A stretch of DNA of 64,000 nucleotides from CAIWHR01 sp963734575 (GCA_963734575.1 CAVTHT010000016.1:124001-188000), one strand, 5' to 3'. Counted from the first letter of the stretch, positions 54,653 through 63,842 are shown. Made by a program: numbers and translations. The notes: generated by a model not told the origin, from the sequence alone.

Positions 54653-55522
54653 CTAGCCGCGTGCCTTGAGGTACCAGTCGAGGATCTCCTCGCCGTTCCA
54701 GTGCAGCACGCCCTCGTGCCGCGCGATGTACTCGTAGACCGACTCGAGATACTTGATCCGGTGCGGCTGGCCGCTGATGTACGGGTGGATCGCGATCGCC
54801 ATCACCTTCGCCCGCTGCGCACCCTCGGCATGCAGCCGGTCGAAGGTATCGATGCATCGCTGGAGAAAATACGGCGACTCGTGATGCTGCACGATCATCA
54901 TCGCGATGTCGTTCAGCTCGACCGTGTAGGGCAGGGTGACGAGCGGGCCGTTCGCGGTGCGGATCGTGGTGGGCTCGTCGTCGTACACCCAGTCGCCGAT
55001 GTACTTCACCCCCGCGGCGGTGAGCAGCTCCGGTGTTTCGTAGGTCTGGGTGAGCCCGGGCCCCAGCCAGCCGACGGGGCGCTTGCCCGTGAACTCCTCC
55101 AGCGTGTCCATCGACCGGGCGATCATCGCCTGCTGGTCGTCCACCTTGTGGATGGGCATCTGCTCGAAGGCGTGGCCCATGAACTCCCAGCCGGCATCGC
55201 GACACGCGCCCGCCACCTGGGGATAGTCGAGACACACCCGCGCGTTGATCGACAGCGTCGGGCGCAGACCGAGCCGGTCGTAAAGCGCCTTGAAGCGCCA
55301 GAATCCGACGCGCATCCCGTACTCGTGCCAGCTCCAGTTCGGAACGTCGGGCAGGAGCACCTGTCCGGTTGGCGCCGGGATCACCTGCCGCGCCATGGCG
55401 CGCGCGATGTCCCACACTTCGAGGTTCACGATTGTCCACACCGCGACGCGGGCGCCGCCCGGGAGCTTGAGCGGCGGGCGCTCGACGATGGGGCTGAAAT
55501 CGACGCGTTCGCGGGGCAACAT
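54653..55522 (-). CDS. polysaccharide deacetylase-fold hydrolase (PuuE-like)
   Basis: NodB-fold hydrolase of 289 aa. The family includes cofactor-free allantoinase PuuE and peptide/imide hydrolases. Blocks: VAVWTIVNLEVWDIARAMA, GFWRFKALYDRLGLRPTLSI, GWEFMGHAFEQMPIHKVDD, RPVGWLGPGLTQTYETPELL and IHPYISGQPHRIKYLESV (conserved His). The classic metal HxxxH is not clear, as in PuuE. An excellent site AAAGGAGGT sits 5 nt before the ATG at 55522. In this operon it may open an allantoin-, hydantoin- or imide-like ring. Confidence 0.88.
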   Translation of the reverse strand: MLPRERVDFSPIVERPPLKLPGGARVAVWTIVNLEVWDIARAMARQVIPAPTGQVLLPDVPNWSWHEYGMRVGFWRFKALYDRLGLRPTLSINARVCLDYPQVAGACRDAGWEFMGHAFEQMPIHKVDDQQAMIARSMDTLEEFTGKRPVGWLGPGLTQTYETPELLTAAGVKYIGDWVYDDEPTTIRTANGPLVTLPYTVELNDIAMMIVQHHESPYFLQRCIDTFDRLHAEGAQRAKVMAIAIHPYISGQPHRIKYLESVYEYIARHEGVLHWNGEEILDWYLKARG

Positions 55523-55620
55523 GGCAACCTCCTTTGCAGACACTTATCGGATCCTGACGGCGCCGCCAACGCCTCCGGGCACTGGCGGAGCATTTCGGCG
55601 GCTCCAGCACGTGGCGCCGC

Positions 55621-56298
55621 TCACGGCGCGTCCCATCGATAGGCGCTCCAGCCGGTGCGCAGCACCGCCTCGAGCGGCACGTACAGCAATCGTGCGCCGC
55701 GGGCGACCCATGTGCGGCAGGTGTCCGGCGTCACGGGAAGCCCCCATGGCCGTGCGCGTGAAGTCAGGATTCCGCCGACGGCCTCCAGTGCGCTCTGGAC
55801 CGCGGGCGCCGTCGTGTCGCCGGCGAACCCCATGCTGTGGGCGAGATCGTTGGGACCGATCAGCACGCCGTCGATACCGGGTGCGGTCGCGAGTGCCTGC
55901 GCCTCGTCGACCCCGGCCAGGGACTCGATCTGCGCGATCGTGACCACGCGGGCGATGTCGCCGCGCGTGACGTACCGGACCACCTGGGCGATCTCCGCCG
56001 CCGCCGCCGCAGACTCGACGTGCGGCACCACGAGGCCATCGATATCGCGATCCAGATAGCGCACCAGGATCTCAGGTCGCGCAGACTCCGCGCGCACCAC
56101 GGCCGCCATTCCGTGGCGTTGCGCGATGCGGGCAAGTGGACCTACGCTTTCGATGCCCACCGCCGTGCGCTCACAGTCGATGAACAGGCACTTCGCCCCG
56201 AGGCGGCCGAGCATGTCAACCACGTCCGGCGCGGCGCCGCCCGGATTCACCATGACGACCGGCTCGCCGGCGTCGAGCAGCGCTCGCAGCCGCGTCAT
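55621..56298 (-). CDS. HpcH/HpaI aldolase / citrate-lyase-beta family protein
   Basis: TIM-barrel class II aldolase family, 225 aa, slightly short. Blocks: VVMVNPGGAAPDVVDMLGRL, CLFIDCERTAVGIESVGPLA (Asp/Glu), AAVVRAESARPEILVRYLDR (Arg), DGLVVPHVESAAAAAEIAQV and VVTIAQIESLAGVDEAQALA followed by GVLIGPNDLAHSMG (metal Glu/Asp). It probably splits a 4-hydroxy-2-oxo acid or similar. Its start overlaps the isochorismatase end by 4 nt. Confidence 0.9.
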   Translation of the reverse strand: MTRLRALLDAGEPVVMVNPGGAAPDVVDMLGRLGAKCLFIDCERTAVGIESVGPLARIAQRHGMAAVVRAESARPEILVRYLDRDIDGLVVPHVESAAAAAEIAQVVRYVTRGDIARVVTIAQIESLAGVDEAQALATAPGIDGVLIGPNDLAHSMGFAGDTTAPAVQSALEAVGGILTSRARPWGLPVTPDTCRTWVARGARLLYVPLEAVLRTGWSAYRWDAP

Positions 56299-56951
56299 GC
56301 GCCGGTCACGCGAGCGACCGGCGCGGTGGTCGAGAGCATGGAGACGACTTCCTGCGAGGTTAGCACCGTGCCGAACGCGGTGCGGATACAGGCGAGCGCG
56401 GCCTCGTGCAATGCCGGCCCGTCCATGGTGTCGACGCAGTCGCGCGGCACGATCACGGCGTAATCCCGCGAGCACGCTGCCGCAACCGTCGACAGGACGC
56501 AACTGTTGGTGTTGACCCCGGTCACGACGAGCGTGTTCACGCCATGGGCCCGCAGCATGAAGTCGAGGTCCGTGCCGATGAAGCAGTCGTAGCGCTTCTT
56601 GGTGTCGACGACCCAGTCGCTTGGGTCCTGCAGGCCCGGCATGACGTTGCTACCCGGCAGCGACATGAGGTTATGGCGCAGCACGTTGCGGCGGGGATTG
56701 TTGGGGTCCTCTGCGCGCGTACGCCAGAATGGATTGGAGCGTATTTCCTCGGCGTCGCGGTACCGCGTCACGAGATGCACGATCGGAATGCCGGCAGCGC
56801 GGGAGGCATCGAAGAGTTGGCGATTCGCCTCGACCACGCGCGCCGACGCGGAAGCCTCGAGCGGCATGGTGGCCACGGCTGGATCGAGGTGGCCCCGGTG
56901 GAGATCGATGCCCACCACGGCCGCACGAACGGTGTCGACGCCGAGATTCAT
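56295..56951 (-). CDS. isochorismatase-family cysteine amidohydrolase
   Basis: 218-aa cysteine hydrolase; the family includes biuret hydrolase, RutB and N-carbamoylsarcosine amidase. Triad: D16 in VVGIDLHRGH, K118/K119 in VDTKKRYDCF, C151 in GVNTNSCVLSTVAAAC, with the cis-peptide block TLVVTGVNTNS. The His-rich N-terminal DLHRGHLDP is typical of the amide-cleaving members. It overlaps the end of the upstream hydrolase gene by 4 nt or less and the aldolase start. The most likely role is cutting C-N bonds in a urea- or amide-like intermediate. Confidence 0.92.
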   Translation of the reverse strand: MNLGVDTVRAAVVGIDLHRGHLDPAVATMPLEASASARVVEANRQLFDASRAAGIPIVHLVTRYRDAEEIRSNPFWRTRAEDPNNPRRNVLRHNLMSLPGSNVMPGLQDPSDWVVDTKKRYDCFIGTDLDFMLRAHGVNTLVVTGVNTNSCVLSTVAAACSRDYAVIVPRDCVDTMDGPALHEAALACIRTAFGTVLTSQEVVSMLSTTAPVARVTGA

Positions 56952-56958
56952 GATGTCT

Positions 56959-58189
56959 TCAGACGAGGGGCGCGATGGCCACCTTGGCCAGGGCGCGCTG
57001 GTCGATGCCGAACCGGTCGGCGAGCCAGTCGGCCAGGAGTTCCTGCCCGATGGTGGGATTGTCGTGCTGGCAGTGCTCGGCGCCGGTTTCCTCCTCGGTA
57101 ACGAGGCGCAGGGTGACGTCGACGCCGTGCTTCTTGCCGTAGTCGTAGACCTTGCGTGCCTGCGTCACCGTGAGCACGTCGTGCCCGCCATGCAGGACGA
57201 GATAGGGGCAGCGCATGTGCTCCAGGTGGCCTTCCAGCGTGAAGGCACGCGCCTTCTGCATCGCAGCGCGCATCGAATCGGCGCCGAACACCCACTTGAT
57301 GTGCATGGCGAGCCCGTGATCCTCGGGTGCCTCGCCCCAGAGCTCGGAACACGCTGAAGATCGCCCCGTGGGAGATGCAGGCGGCGAGGCGGTGCTCGTG
57401 ACATCCCGCGCGCGCCGCATAGTATCCGCCGAGGCTCGAGCCGCACACCGCGATGCGCGACGCGTCGACGTCCTGGCGGCTCTCCAGATAGTCGATGCAG
57501 ATCCCGATCGGGACTTCCGTGTCGGCGCGGTTCACGATCCCATGCCGTCGCAGCGTGCCGCCCTGGCCGGGGCCGTCGATCATCAGCACCGAGATCCCCC
57601 GTTGCAGCGCGCCGTGCGCCTGCATGAACCACATCTCGTCCTTGATCGAATCGAGTCCGCCCATGCAGATGAGCACGGGCTGCCGATCGACCGCAAAGGG
57701 CGCGCGGACGAAATAGGCGTAGAGCGACTTGCCTTCGTACGGGATTTCCAGAACCTCACCCACGGGGACGAGCTGGCGCAGGAAGCCATGACTGGCGTGC
57801 TCCATCCTGGTGAACGTCGCAAGCCGACGCGGATCGTCCGGCTCGAGGAAGAACTCGGCCTGGCGGAAGTAGTCCGCCGCGCGAAGATAGCCGTTGATCG
57901 ACGTGCGCACGTGGCCGGCCTCTTCCTCCTCAGCGGCGCGCCGTAAGTTGCGCTCCCCCGTGGCCAGCCATTCGCGATGCCAGCTCTCGCGATCGCCAGG
58001 CGCGATGCGCGACGCGATCCTGAACACCTCGCTGACCGCGCCGCCGCCTTCCTGCGTCTCACCGAGCCCGCGACGGAACTGGTACGCGAACCACGGATGC
58101 TCGGGCCAGTGATGCCAGCCGAAGGGTTCGTAGTGCGGAGTGCGATCGGCGGTGAGGCGCTCGATCAAGTTGTCCTGCTGGATGTCCAC
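56959..58189 (-). CDS. alpha/beta hydrolase, FrsA/DUF1100-like (one frameshift)
   Basis: About 409 aa, first gene of the minus-strand operon. The N-terminal helical lid is long (ERNLRRAAEEEEAGHVRTSI, GYLRAADYFRQAEFFLEPDD), then YEGKSLYAYFVRAPFAVDRQ, VLICMGGLDSIKDEMWFMQ, LMIDGPGQGGTLRRHGI and the elbow IAVCGSSLGGYYAARA (Ser). A 1-nt shift near 57355 leads to the last part: CPYLVLHGGHDVLTVTQARK (Asp) and EETGAEHCQHDNPTIGQEL (His). This plan matches 2,6-dihydropseudooxynicotine hydrolase-like C-C or C-N hydrolases. The GTG at 58189 has GGAG 6 nt upstream; the start is not certain. Confidence 0.82.
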
Positions 58190-58254
58190 GCGCTGCTCCG
58201 CAAAACTGGAATCACGATCGTCTTGCAGGGAACCACCGGTACCGATGCGCGGCC

Positions 58255-58282
58255 ATGTTAACGAGCCCCCGGCGTGTGTCAA
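58255..58282 (-). promoter_or_regulatory. sigma70-type promoter of the Liv2/amidase operon
   Basis: On the minus strand, TTGACA (58277-58282) and TAACAT (58255-58260) with a 16-bp spacer lie about 70 bp before the GTG at 58189. This is a near-consensus promoter pointing into the 11-gene operon. A GTTAAC palindrome overlaps the -10 region and could bind a regulator. Confidence 0.65.
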
Positions 58283-58476
58283 CAATATCACGCGTAAAGG
58301 TAGCGGTCGGGCGATGTGAGCTCGCCCATTTGGCGCTGGCGGTGGCGATACACGGGAGAGCGTCGCCCCGATGCGATGCCGTCTGCCGCGACGCGCTTGA
58401 CGCAGCTCGCCGCGGCCGATGGCTCAGCCCGGGATGTGTCTGTGCGCACCGCGTGGGTAGGCGCGTTGACCCGTCA

Positions 58477-59442
58477 CTATCGTCGTAAACAATGCCTCAC
58501 TTGGCCTGCCGCGCGCCGGTCTCCCTCCCATGTATCTTCCCATGTCAATCGATTCACCCGCGGCGCGCCGTGATGGCTCCCTCCAACAGCGTTCCAGCAC
58601 TCAGCACTCGTACAGGCCATCCACAGCTTTCGCTCATCCTCCCGTGTCATGTCGCCGACAAACACCCGCTCAGCGGCAAGCGTTTCGGGCCGGTGCAGCT
58701 TTTCGAGCTCGCACACGACTGGGGCTACGAGCGGTACGCCGCGCGCGTCACCGTTCTTCGTCTTCGCGAAGATGGCCCAGCGGCGGGCGAGATCGACATC
58801 GCTCCAGCGCAAGCTGTAGAGCTCGCCGCGACGGGCACCGGTGGTCAGGGCCATCAGCACGAGGGCGTACACGGAGGGGGCTTCGGAGGCGCTGCACGCC
58901 TCCAACAGGGCCTTGCGCTCGGCGTCAGCAAGAAGCGGGTGCGGCCGCTGCTCGCCCGCGGTTGAGCGATGTCGCGCACTGGGTTCGCGTCACACCAACG
59001 GAGTTCCCGTACGCCGATCTTGAATACGGCGGACAGACAGGCGAGATAGCTTCGGACGGTCGACCCGGACCGCGGCTTGGTGCGCTTATGACCGTGCGCA
59101 CGCGTCGGTGCGCCGAGCAGCAGGTCGCGGTGCCGCGCGATCAACGTCGGCGTGATGTCGCGCAGGCGCAGCGTGCCCAAGTGCGTGCGCCAGTAGCACA
59201 ACGCCGCGGCGACCGGCCGTCCGCAAACGCGGTGTCGCCGCATCGAGCAGATCGCTGAACCGGAGTTGTGCGCCGAGCACCAGGGTCCGCCCCTGGGCAG
59301 CGCTTTCGGTGCGCGCGGCCCACTGCTCGGCTTCGAGGCGGGTGCGAAACGACCTGCACTGGGTCGGGTAGCCGCGCACCCGAACGGTGGCGTCCCAGGA
59401 GAGGCCACCGTTCACGCGGTGGCGCTTCGATACAGTTGCCAT
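58477..59442 (-). pseudogene. tyrosine recombinase (integrase), decayed
   Basis: Site-specific integrase next to a tRNA gene. From the ATG at 59442: MATVSKRHRVNGGLSWDATV, YPTQCRSFRTRLEAEQWAAR (arm-binding), then in a second frame YWRTHLGTLRLRDITPTLIA and STVRSYLACLSAVFKIGVRE (core-binding), then in a third frame YALVLMALTTGARRGELYSL (first catalytic Arg) and RRWAIFAKTKNGDARGVPL (beta-hairpin Lys). Shifts lie near 59215 and 58925. The HxLRH block and the Tyr nucleophile are not found in any frame before the sequence turns into the region at 58.3-58.5 kb, where I see no other gene. The protein is therefore dead and C-terminally truncated. Confidence 0.8.
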
Positions 59443-59480
59443 ATCTGCCCTCATCGGTGATTGCTGCCACGCATCACGAG

Positions 59481-59507
59481 GAGTGCAGAGAAATTGCAGG
59501 ACGGCGG
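59481..59507. repeat. right copy of 27-bp direct repeat (possible att site)
   Basis: Same sequence as 34207-34233 with one mismatch. It lies 38 bp upstream of the integrase start and 43 bp before the IS481 left end. Integrase-adjacent repeats at both ends of a block are the mark of attachment sites. Confidence 0.6.
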
Positions 59508-59550
59508 CCATCCTGAAACTCGCTACTGCAACTGCTTTGAGCGGCCCGAG

Positions 59551-60814
59551 ACATAAGTAACAGAACGTACCGGACACATGGGTAACACTTTCCCGCTTCG
59601 AGCGGGAGGTGTCTATGCCGTGGAAGGAGTGTTCGGTGATGGACGAGCGCCTGCGGTTTGTGGCCAAGCTACTGGACGGCGAAGCGATGAGCGACGTCTG
59701 CCGGGAGTTCGGAATCTCGCGCAAGACCGGCTATAAGATCTTCGCTCGCTATAAGGATCAAGGAGTTGAAGCGCTGTGCGATCGCTCACGGCGCCCGGTG
59801 CGGTACGCCAACCAGTTGCCGCCGCAGATCGAGACCTCAGATCGTCACGCTCAAGCAGGAGAAGCCGCACTGGGGTGCGCGCAAGATTCGCGAGCTGCTG
59901 GTGCGTCGATTAAACGGCGACCTCCGGATCCCGGCCAAGAGCACCATCCACGCCGTCTTGCATCGCCACGGCCTGGTCAAAGGCATCCGCCGACCGCGTC
60001 ATCGCGCCCACGGCACGCCACTGTCGCCTGGCCTCGCGCCCAACGATCTGTGGTGCGCCGACTTCAAGGGCGAATTCAAGCTCGGCAACGGCGCGTACTG
60101 TTACCCGCTCACCGTCACCGATCACGCCTCGCGCTATCTGCTGCTATGCGAAGCGCTGGATTCGACCCGCGAAGACACCGCCATCACCGCGTTCGAGCAG
60201 CTCTTCCTCGAGCGTGGCCTTCCCGCCGCCATGCGCTCGGACAACGGCGTGCCCTTCGCCAGCCCCAACGCCTTGTTCAACCTCTCCAAGCTTTCCGTGT
60301 GGTGGTTGCGCCTGGGCATCGCGATCGAGCGCATCCGCCCAGGACGTCCGCAGCAGAATGGCCGCCACGAACGCATGCATCTCACCCTGAAGAAGGAAGC
60401 GACACGGCCGTCCGGCATGAACAGCCTGCAGCAGCAGGCGCGCTTCGATGCCTTCGTCAGCGAGTTCAACACCGAGCGGCCGCACGAGGCTAGCGATGAA
60501 AACCCCGGCCGAGGCCTACTCGCCCTCGCCGCGGCCCTATCGTGGCTTGCCGACCTAACCTACCCCTTACACGATCGTGATGTCCTGGTCACCGCTTGCG
60601 GACGCATCTGCATGCATCGCAAGAAGATCAACATCTCGTACGTGCTGGCCGGTCAGCGCTTGGGCATCAAGGAGGTCGACGAGGGCATCTGGATCGTAAG
60701 CTTCATGCAGTACGATCTGGGATTCTTAATGATGAGACATGCCGCCTGGAACCGGCGGAGAACCCGTTCCGGGCGAAAGTGTTACCCATGTCTCCGGTAT
60801 ACCGTCACCTATGT
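59551..60814 (+). mobile_element. IS481-family insertion sequence, full length
   Basis: About 1264 bp. The left end (59551-59597) and right end (60773-60814) are imperfect inverted repeats of about 40 bp; both contain ACATGGGTAACACTTTC when read inward. One transposase frame fills the element. I see no convincing target-site duplication. Its right three quarters also occur at 33069-34047. Confidence 0.85.
59615..60795 (+). pseudogene. IS481-type transposase with frame breaks
   Basis: From the ATG at 59615 (GGGAGG upstream): MPWKECSVMDERLRFVAKLL, MSDVCREFGISRKTGYKIFA (helix-turn-helix), then an extra T near 59837 shifts the frame. The next frame gives QIVTLKQEKPHWGARK, the DDE residues in CADFKGEFKLG, RSDNGVPFAS and GRHERMHLTL. 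A 2-nt deletion near 60488 and a further break at RPYRGLP lead to LTYPLHDRDVLVTACGR, RKKINISYVLAGQRLGIKEV and ENPFRAKVLPMS at the end. Intact length would be near 395 aa. All catalytic residues remain but the frame is broken three times. Confidence 0.85.
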
Positions 60815-60906
60815 GACCGGAATACACTAGGTGAACGAAGCGGTAACTACCTGAAGAAATTGGTGCCGGTAGAGGGAGTCGAACCCCCGACCTTCGCATT
60901 ACGAAT
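59838..60906 (+). repeat. right copy of 1.07 kb direct repeat (IS part + tRNA-Thr 3' part)
   Basis: About 99% identical by eye to 33069-34139. Here it is part of a complete IS and a complete tRNA-Thr gene, so this copy keeps the original order. The identity stops at 60906, inside the anticodon loop. Confidence 0.9.
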
Positions 60907-60936
60907 GCGCTGCTCTACCAACTGAGCTACACCGGC
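60861..60936 (-). tRNA. tRNA-Thr (anticodon CGT)
   Basis: The 76-nt gene reads from GCCGGTG on the minus strand to an encoded CCA. The acceptor stem pairs GCCGGTG with TACCGGC (one G-U). The D-arm has AGCTCAGTTGGTAGAGC, the T-arm GGGTTCGACTCCC, and the anticodon loop TTCGTAA gives CGT, which reads ACG (Thr). All arms are intact. Confidence 0.95.
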
Positions 60937-61040
60937 TTGCGGAAGGCGCGCATTATACCTGAGCAGGCATTCGTCGCGCGCCGGCACCGCGCAGCGCCAG
61001 CGGCACCCGATGCCGCCGGCGCATCTGGCACAATCCCCAC

Positions 61041-61748
61041 GTGATTCCCTGGCTGCGGCCACACGCGCCATTCCCGCCGCTGGACAAGGCGCTCTCGGAC
61101 CCGAATGGTCTCCTCGCTGCGAGCGCCGACCTGACGCCGGTGCGCCTGCTCGACGCCTATCGCCACGGCGTATTCCCATGGTATTCCGAGGGGCAACCGG
61201 TGCTGTGGTGGAGCCCCGACCCGCGCATGGTGCTTTTCGTGGACGAGTTCCGCGTCGCGCGCTCGCTGCGCAAGGTGCTGAAGTCCGGGCGGTTCGAGGT
61301 CCGCGTCGATGGCGCCTTTCGCAGTGTGATGGAGGAGTGCGCGCTGGCGCCCCGTCCGGGACAGCTCGGCACGTGGATCACGCCTGAGGTCATCGATGCG
61401 TACACCACTCTGCAAGAGGCCGGCTACGCGCATTCCGTGGAGAGCTGGCAGGACGGCGTCCTCGTGGGCGGGCTCTATGGCGTCACCATCGGCCGCATGT
61501 TCTACGGCGAGTCCATGTTCGCCCACGTGCCCGATGCGTCGAAGGTGGCGCTGGTGCACCTCGTCGCCGTGTTGCGGTCGAACGCGATGCCGCTCATCGA
61601 TTGCCAGCAGGAAACGCAGCATCTCGCCCGCTTTGGCGCGCGTCCGATCCCGCGCCGCGAGTTTGCGAAGCGCTTGGCGGCATTGGTAAACTCGCCTGCG
61701 CCGTCACGTTCATGGCGTGCCGTGCCGGCCTCGGATGTACCCGCATGA
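61041..61748 (+). CDS. aat: leucyl/phenylalanyl-tRNA-protein transferase
   Basis: Adds Leu or Phe from tRNA to proteins with N-terminal Arg or Lys, feeding them to ClpAP (N-degron path). 235 aa from a GTG. Blocks: FPPLDKALSDPNGLLAASAD, RHGVFPWYSEGQPVLWWSPD (the FPW/WWSPDPR signature), GTWITPEVIDAYTTLQEAGY, SVESWQDGVLVGGLYGVTIG, MFYGESMFAH and LIDCQQETQHLARFGARPI. Its stop overlaps the bpt start, the usual order in betaproteobacteria. Confidence 0.96.
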   Translation: MIPWLRPHAPFPPLDKALSDPNGLLAASADLTPVRLLDAYRHGVFPWYSEGQPVLWWSPDPRMVLFVDEFRVARSLRKVLKSGRFEVRVDGAFRSVMEECALAPRPGQLGTWITPEVIDAYTTLQEAGYAHSVESWQDGVLVGGLYGVTIGRMFYGESMFAHVPDASKVALVHLVAVLRSNAMPLIDCQQETQHLARFGARPIPRREFAKRLAALVNSPAPSRSWRAVPASDVPA

Positions 61749-62470
61749 CCAAGCTCAACGACATGCCGCTGGCGTCGCTGCAGTTCTACGCGACGGCGCC
61801 ATATCCCTGCAGCTATCTGCCCGACCGGGCAGCGCGCTCGCAGGTCGCGACCCCCAGTCACCTGATCGATGCCCGCGTCTACAGCGAGCTCGTGCGGCTG
61901 GGTTTTCGGCGCAGCGGCGCGTTCACCTACCGGCCATACTGCGATGCGTGCCGCGCATGCGTGCCGGTGCGCGTGCCGGTCGCGACCTTCCAGCCCAACC
62001 GCACGCAGCGGCGCTGCATGCGCGACAACCGCCCCTTGGACGTCTACCGGCGGCAGCTCGCGTTCGATAGCGAGCACTACCGCCTCTATCTCGCCTACCA
62101 GCGGCATCGGCATCCGGGCGGCGGCATGGACCAGGACAGCCGCGAGCAGTACCAGCACTTCCTGCTCCACAGCAATGTCGCGACCGACCTCGTGGAGTTT
62201 CGCGACGCCGGGGTGCTGCGGATGGTGAGCCTCGTGGATCGGCTCGCGGACGGCTTGTCGTCGGTCTACACGTTCTACGATCCCGCGGTGCGCGGTGCGA
62301 GCTACGGCACCTACAGCATCCTGTGGCAGATGGAGCGCTGCCGCATGCTCGGACTGCCGTACCTCTACCTCGGCTACTGGATTGCCGAGAGCAGGAAGAT
62401 GGCTTACAAGGCGACGTTTCGACCCATCGAGGGGCTCGTGGGCGGCGTCTGGCGCCGCCTAGAACAGTGA
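61745..62470 (+). CDS. bpt: bacterial aspartate/glutamate leucyltransferase
   Basis: Transfers Leu to proteins with N-terminal Asp/Glu. 241 aa. Blocks: FYATAPYPCSYLPDRAARSQ, LGFRRSGAFTYRPYCDACRA (Cys cluster), CVPVRVPVATFQPNRTQRR, SVYTFYDPAVRGASYGTYSI and LYLGYWIAESRKMAYKATF. The ATG at 61745 overlaps the aat stop. Its 3' end overlaps the convergent SRAP gene by 12 nt. Confidence 0.96.
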   Translation: MTKLNDMPLASLQFYATAPYPCSYLPDRAARSQVATPSHLIDARVYSELVRLGFRRSGAFTYRPYCDACRACVPVRVPVATFQPNRTQRRCMRDNRPLDVYRRQLAFDSEHYRLYLAYQRHRHPGGGMDQDSREQYQHFLLHSNVATDLVEFRDAGVLRMVSLVDRLADGLSSVYTFYDPAVRGASYGTYSILWQMERCRMLGLPYLYLGYWIAESRKMAYKATFRPIEGLVGGVWRRLEQ

Positions 62471-63202
62471 TTCCTGCTCGGGGACGTGCTCGGCTGCCGG
62501 GGGCTCGGGCTCCTCGGCCGCCGCTGTGGGCATGGCCTCCGGGGCGATCAGTGCCGGCCCATCGTTGCGCACCGCGTTCACGCGCGTCGACACGGCGTGA
62601 TAGGTCATGCGGTCGGCCGGGTAGGGCGCGATGAGATCGCCCACGGCCACGTTCGCCGGATCGAGCCAGCGCGCGTAGTCCTCCGGTGCAATGATCACCG
62701 GCATCCGGTCGTGCACGGGCCGCAGCAGCGTGTTAGCCGTCGTGGTCACGATCGTGCACGTGTCGAGGACCTCGCCCTCGGGACTCAGCCAGCGCTCGTA
62801 GAGGCCGGCCAGGCCGAACGGCATGCCGCTTTTCATGGTGATGTGCACCGGCTGCTTGCGGCCGCCGTCGGCGCCTTGCATCGGCATCCATTCGTAGAAG
62901 CCGTCGGCAGGCAACAGGCAGCGATGCCGCCTGTACGGCATCTTGAACGACTGCCGCGTGGCGACGGTTTCGCCCCGCGCATTGATGATCTTGCTGCCGA
63001 TCGAGGGGTCGCGTGCCCAACGCGGAACGAGCCCCCAGCGCAGGTGCACGAGCTCGCGCTCGCCGTGTGCGTTCACGCGCACGACCGGCACGTCCGTCAT
63101 GGGCGCGATGTTGTAACGCGGCTGCACATCGGGCGGACGCGCAAGTCCGAAGGCGAGGGCGATCGCCGCAGGGTGCGTGTGCAGCTGATAGCGGCCGCAC
63201 AT
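62459..63202 (-). CDS. yedK: SRAP/YedK (HMCES-type) abasic-site protein
   Basis: Covalently traps abasic sites in single-stranded DNA through its N-terminal Cys. Conserved residues: C2 (MCGRYQLHT, after Met removal), N74 in IINARGET, E104 in GFYEWMP and H164 in RPVHDRMPVIIAP. 247 aa with an extra Glu/Pro-rich tail (EEPEPPAAEHVPEQE). It starts right after the DUF697-like gene on the same strand, so the two are probably co-transcribed. Confidence 0.94.
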   Translation of the reverse strand: MCGRYQLHTHPAAIALAFGLARPPDVQPRYNIAPMTDVPVVRVNAHGERELVHLRWGLVPRWARDPSIGSKIINARGETVATRQSFKMPYRRHRCLLPADGFYEWMPMQGADGGRKQPVHITMKSGMPFGLAGLYERWLSPEGEVLDTCTIVTTTANTLLRPVHDRMPVIIAPEDYARWLDPANVAVGDLIAPYPADRMTYHAVSTRVNAVRNDGPALIAPEAMPTAAAEEPEPPAAEHVPEQESLF

Positions 63203-63203
63203 G

Positions 63204-63842
63204 TCAGTGACCGGCTGCGGTCGGCACGAAATCGCCGTCTTCGGGCCCGAGCGTGCCGAGGAGCCGGCGCGCGGCTTTCGCCACCTGCAGCGTATCCCAG
63301 TAGGCATAGGCACCCACGGCGGCCGCTCCGGCGATGGGAACCCAGCGGCCGGCCGTCACACCCGCCACGCGGCGAGTGACGTGCATGCCGATCGCGGTGG
63401 CGGTGGTTTGCAGCACGTTGGCGGTGAGAACGCCCGACACCGCGCGTTGCCCGGCGCGCACGGCGACGTCGCGCACGACGTGGCTTGCGAGATGCCGGAA
63501 GAGGCAGTACACCATGTGCGACGCGTCGAGCTCGGCCGTGCGGTCGTGCAAGGCGAAGATGTCGGCGACCATCTGGCGCTGCACCTTCCAGATGAGATAG
63601 AGGTCCGGCAGCACGGTCAGGAGCCCGAGTGGTCCGGGCGGCAATGCCAGCGAGCCGGAAAGCAGCGCAGCGCGATGCGCCGCCTGCCGCGCCACGCGCT
63701 CGGCGTCCTCCGCAGGATCGCCTGCGCGCTCCGTGTTCGGCTCCGGGACCGCCGAGATCAGCTCCTCGATGACGTCGAGCAGTGCGGAGCCACCTTCCGG
63801 CTCGGCAGGCTGCTCGCGGCGAGGCAACGATGGGATGGGCAT
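63204..63842 (-). CDS. DUF697/EcsC-like membrane-associated protein
   Basis: 212 aa. An N-terminal polar part is followed by a hydrophobic stretch PPGPLGLLTVLPDLYLIWKV near 75, an amphipathic middle with HLASHVVRDVAVRAGQRA, and a Gly/Ala-rich membrane-like end (VPIAGAAAVGAYAYWDTLQV). This is the usual layout of DUF697/EcsC-like proteins, which sit at the membrane and have no settled role. The ATG at 63842 is chosen (AGGA 6 nt upstream) over one 27 nt earlier. The stop is 1 nt from the SRAP start. Confidence 0.65.
   Translation of the reverse strand: MPIPSLPRREQPAEPEGGSALLDVIEELISAVPEPNTERAGDPAEDAERVARQAAHRAALLSGSLALPPGPLGLLTVLPDLYLIWKVQRQMVADIFALHDRTAELDASHMVYCLFRHLASHVVRDVAVRAGQRAVSGVLTANVLQTTATAIGMHVTRRVAGVTAGRWVPIAGAAAVGAYAYWDTLQVAKAARRLLGTLGPEDGDFVPTAAGH

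Noticed and set aside
52758..55610. A 950-codon frame joining deacetylase, LivH2 and LivM2
   Set aside because: It arises only because two single-base shifts link unrelated frames; real starts, stops and ribosome-binding sites divide it into three genes.
33000..60936. Prophage
   Set aside because: Apart from the integrase there are no capsid, tail, terminase, lysis or replication genes; the cargo is metabolic.
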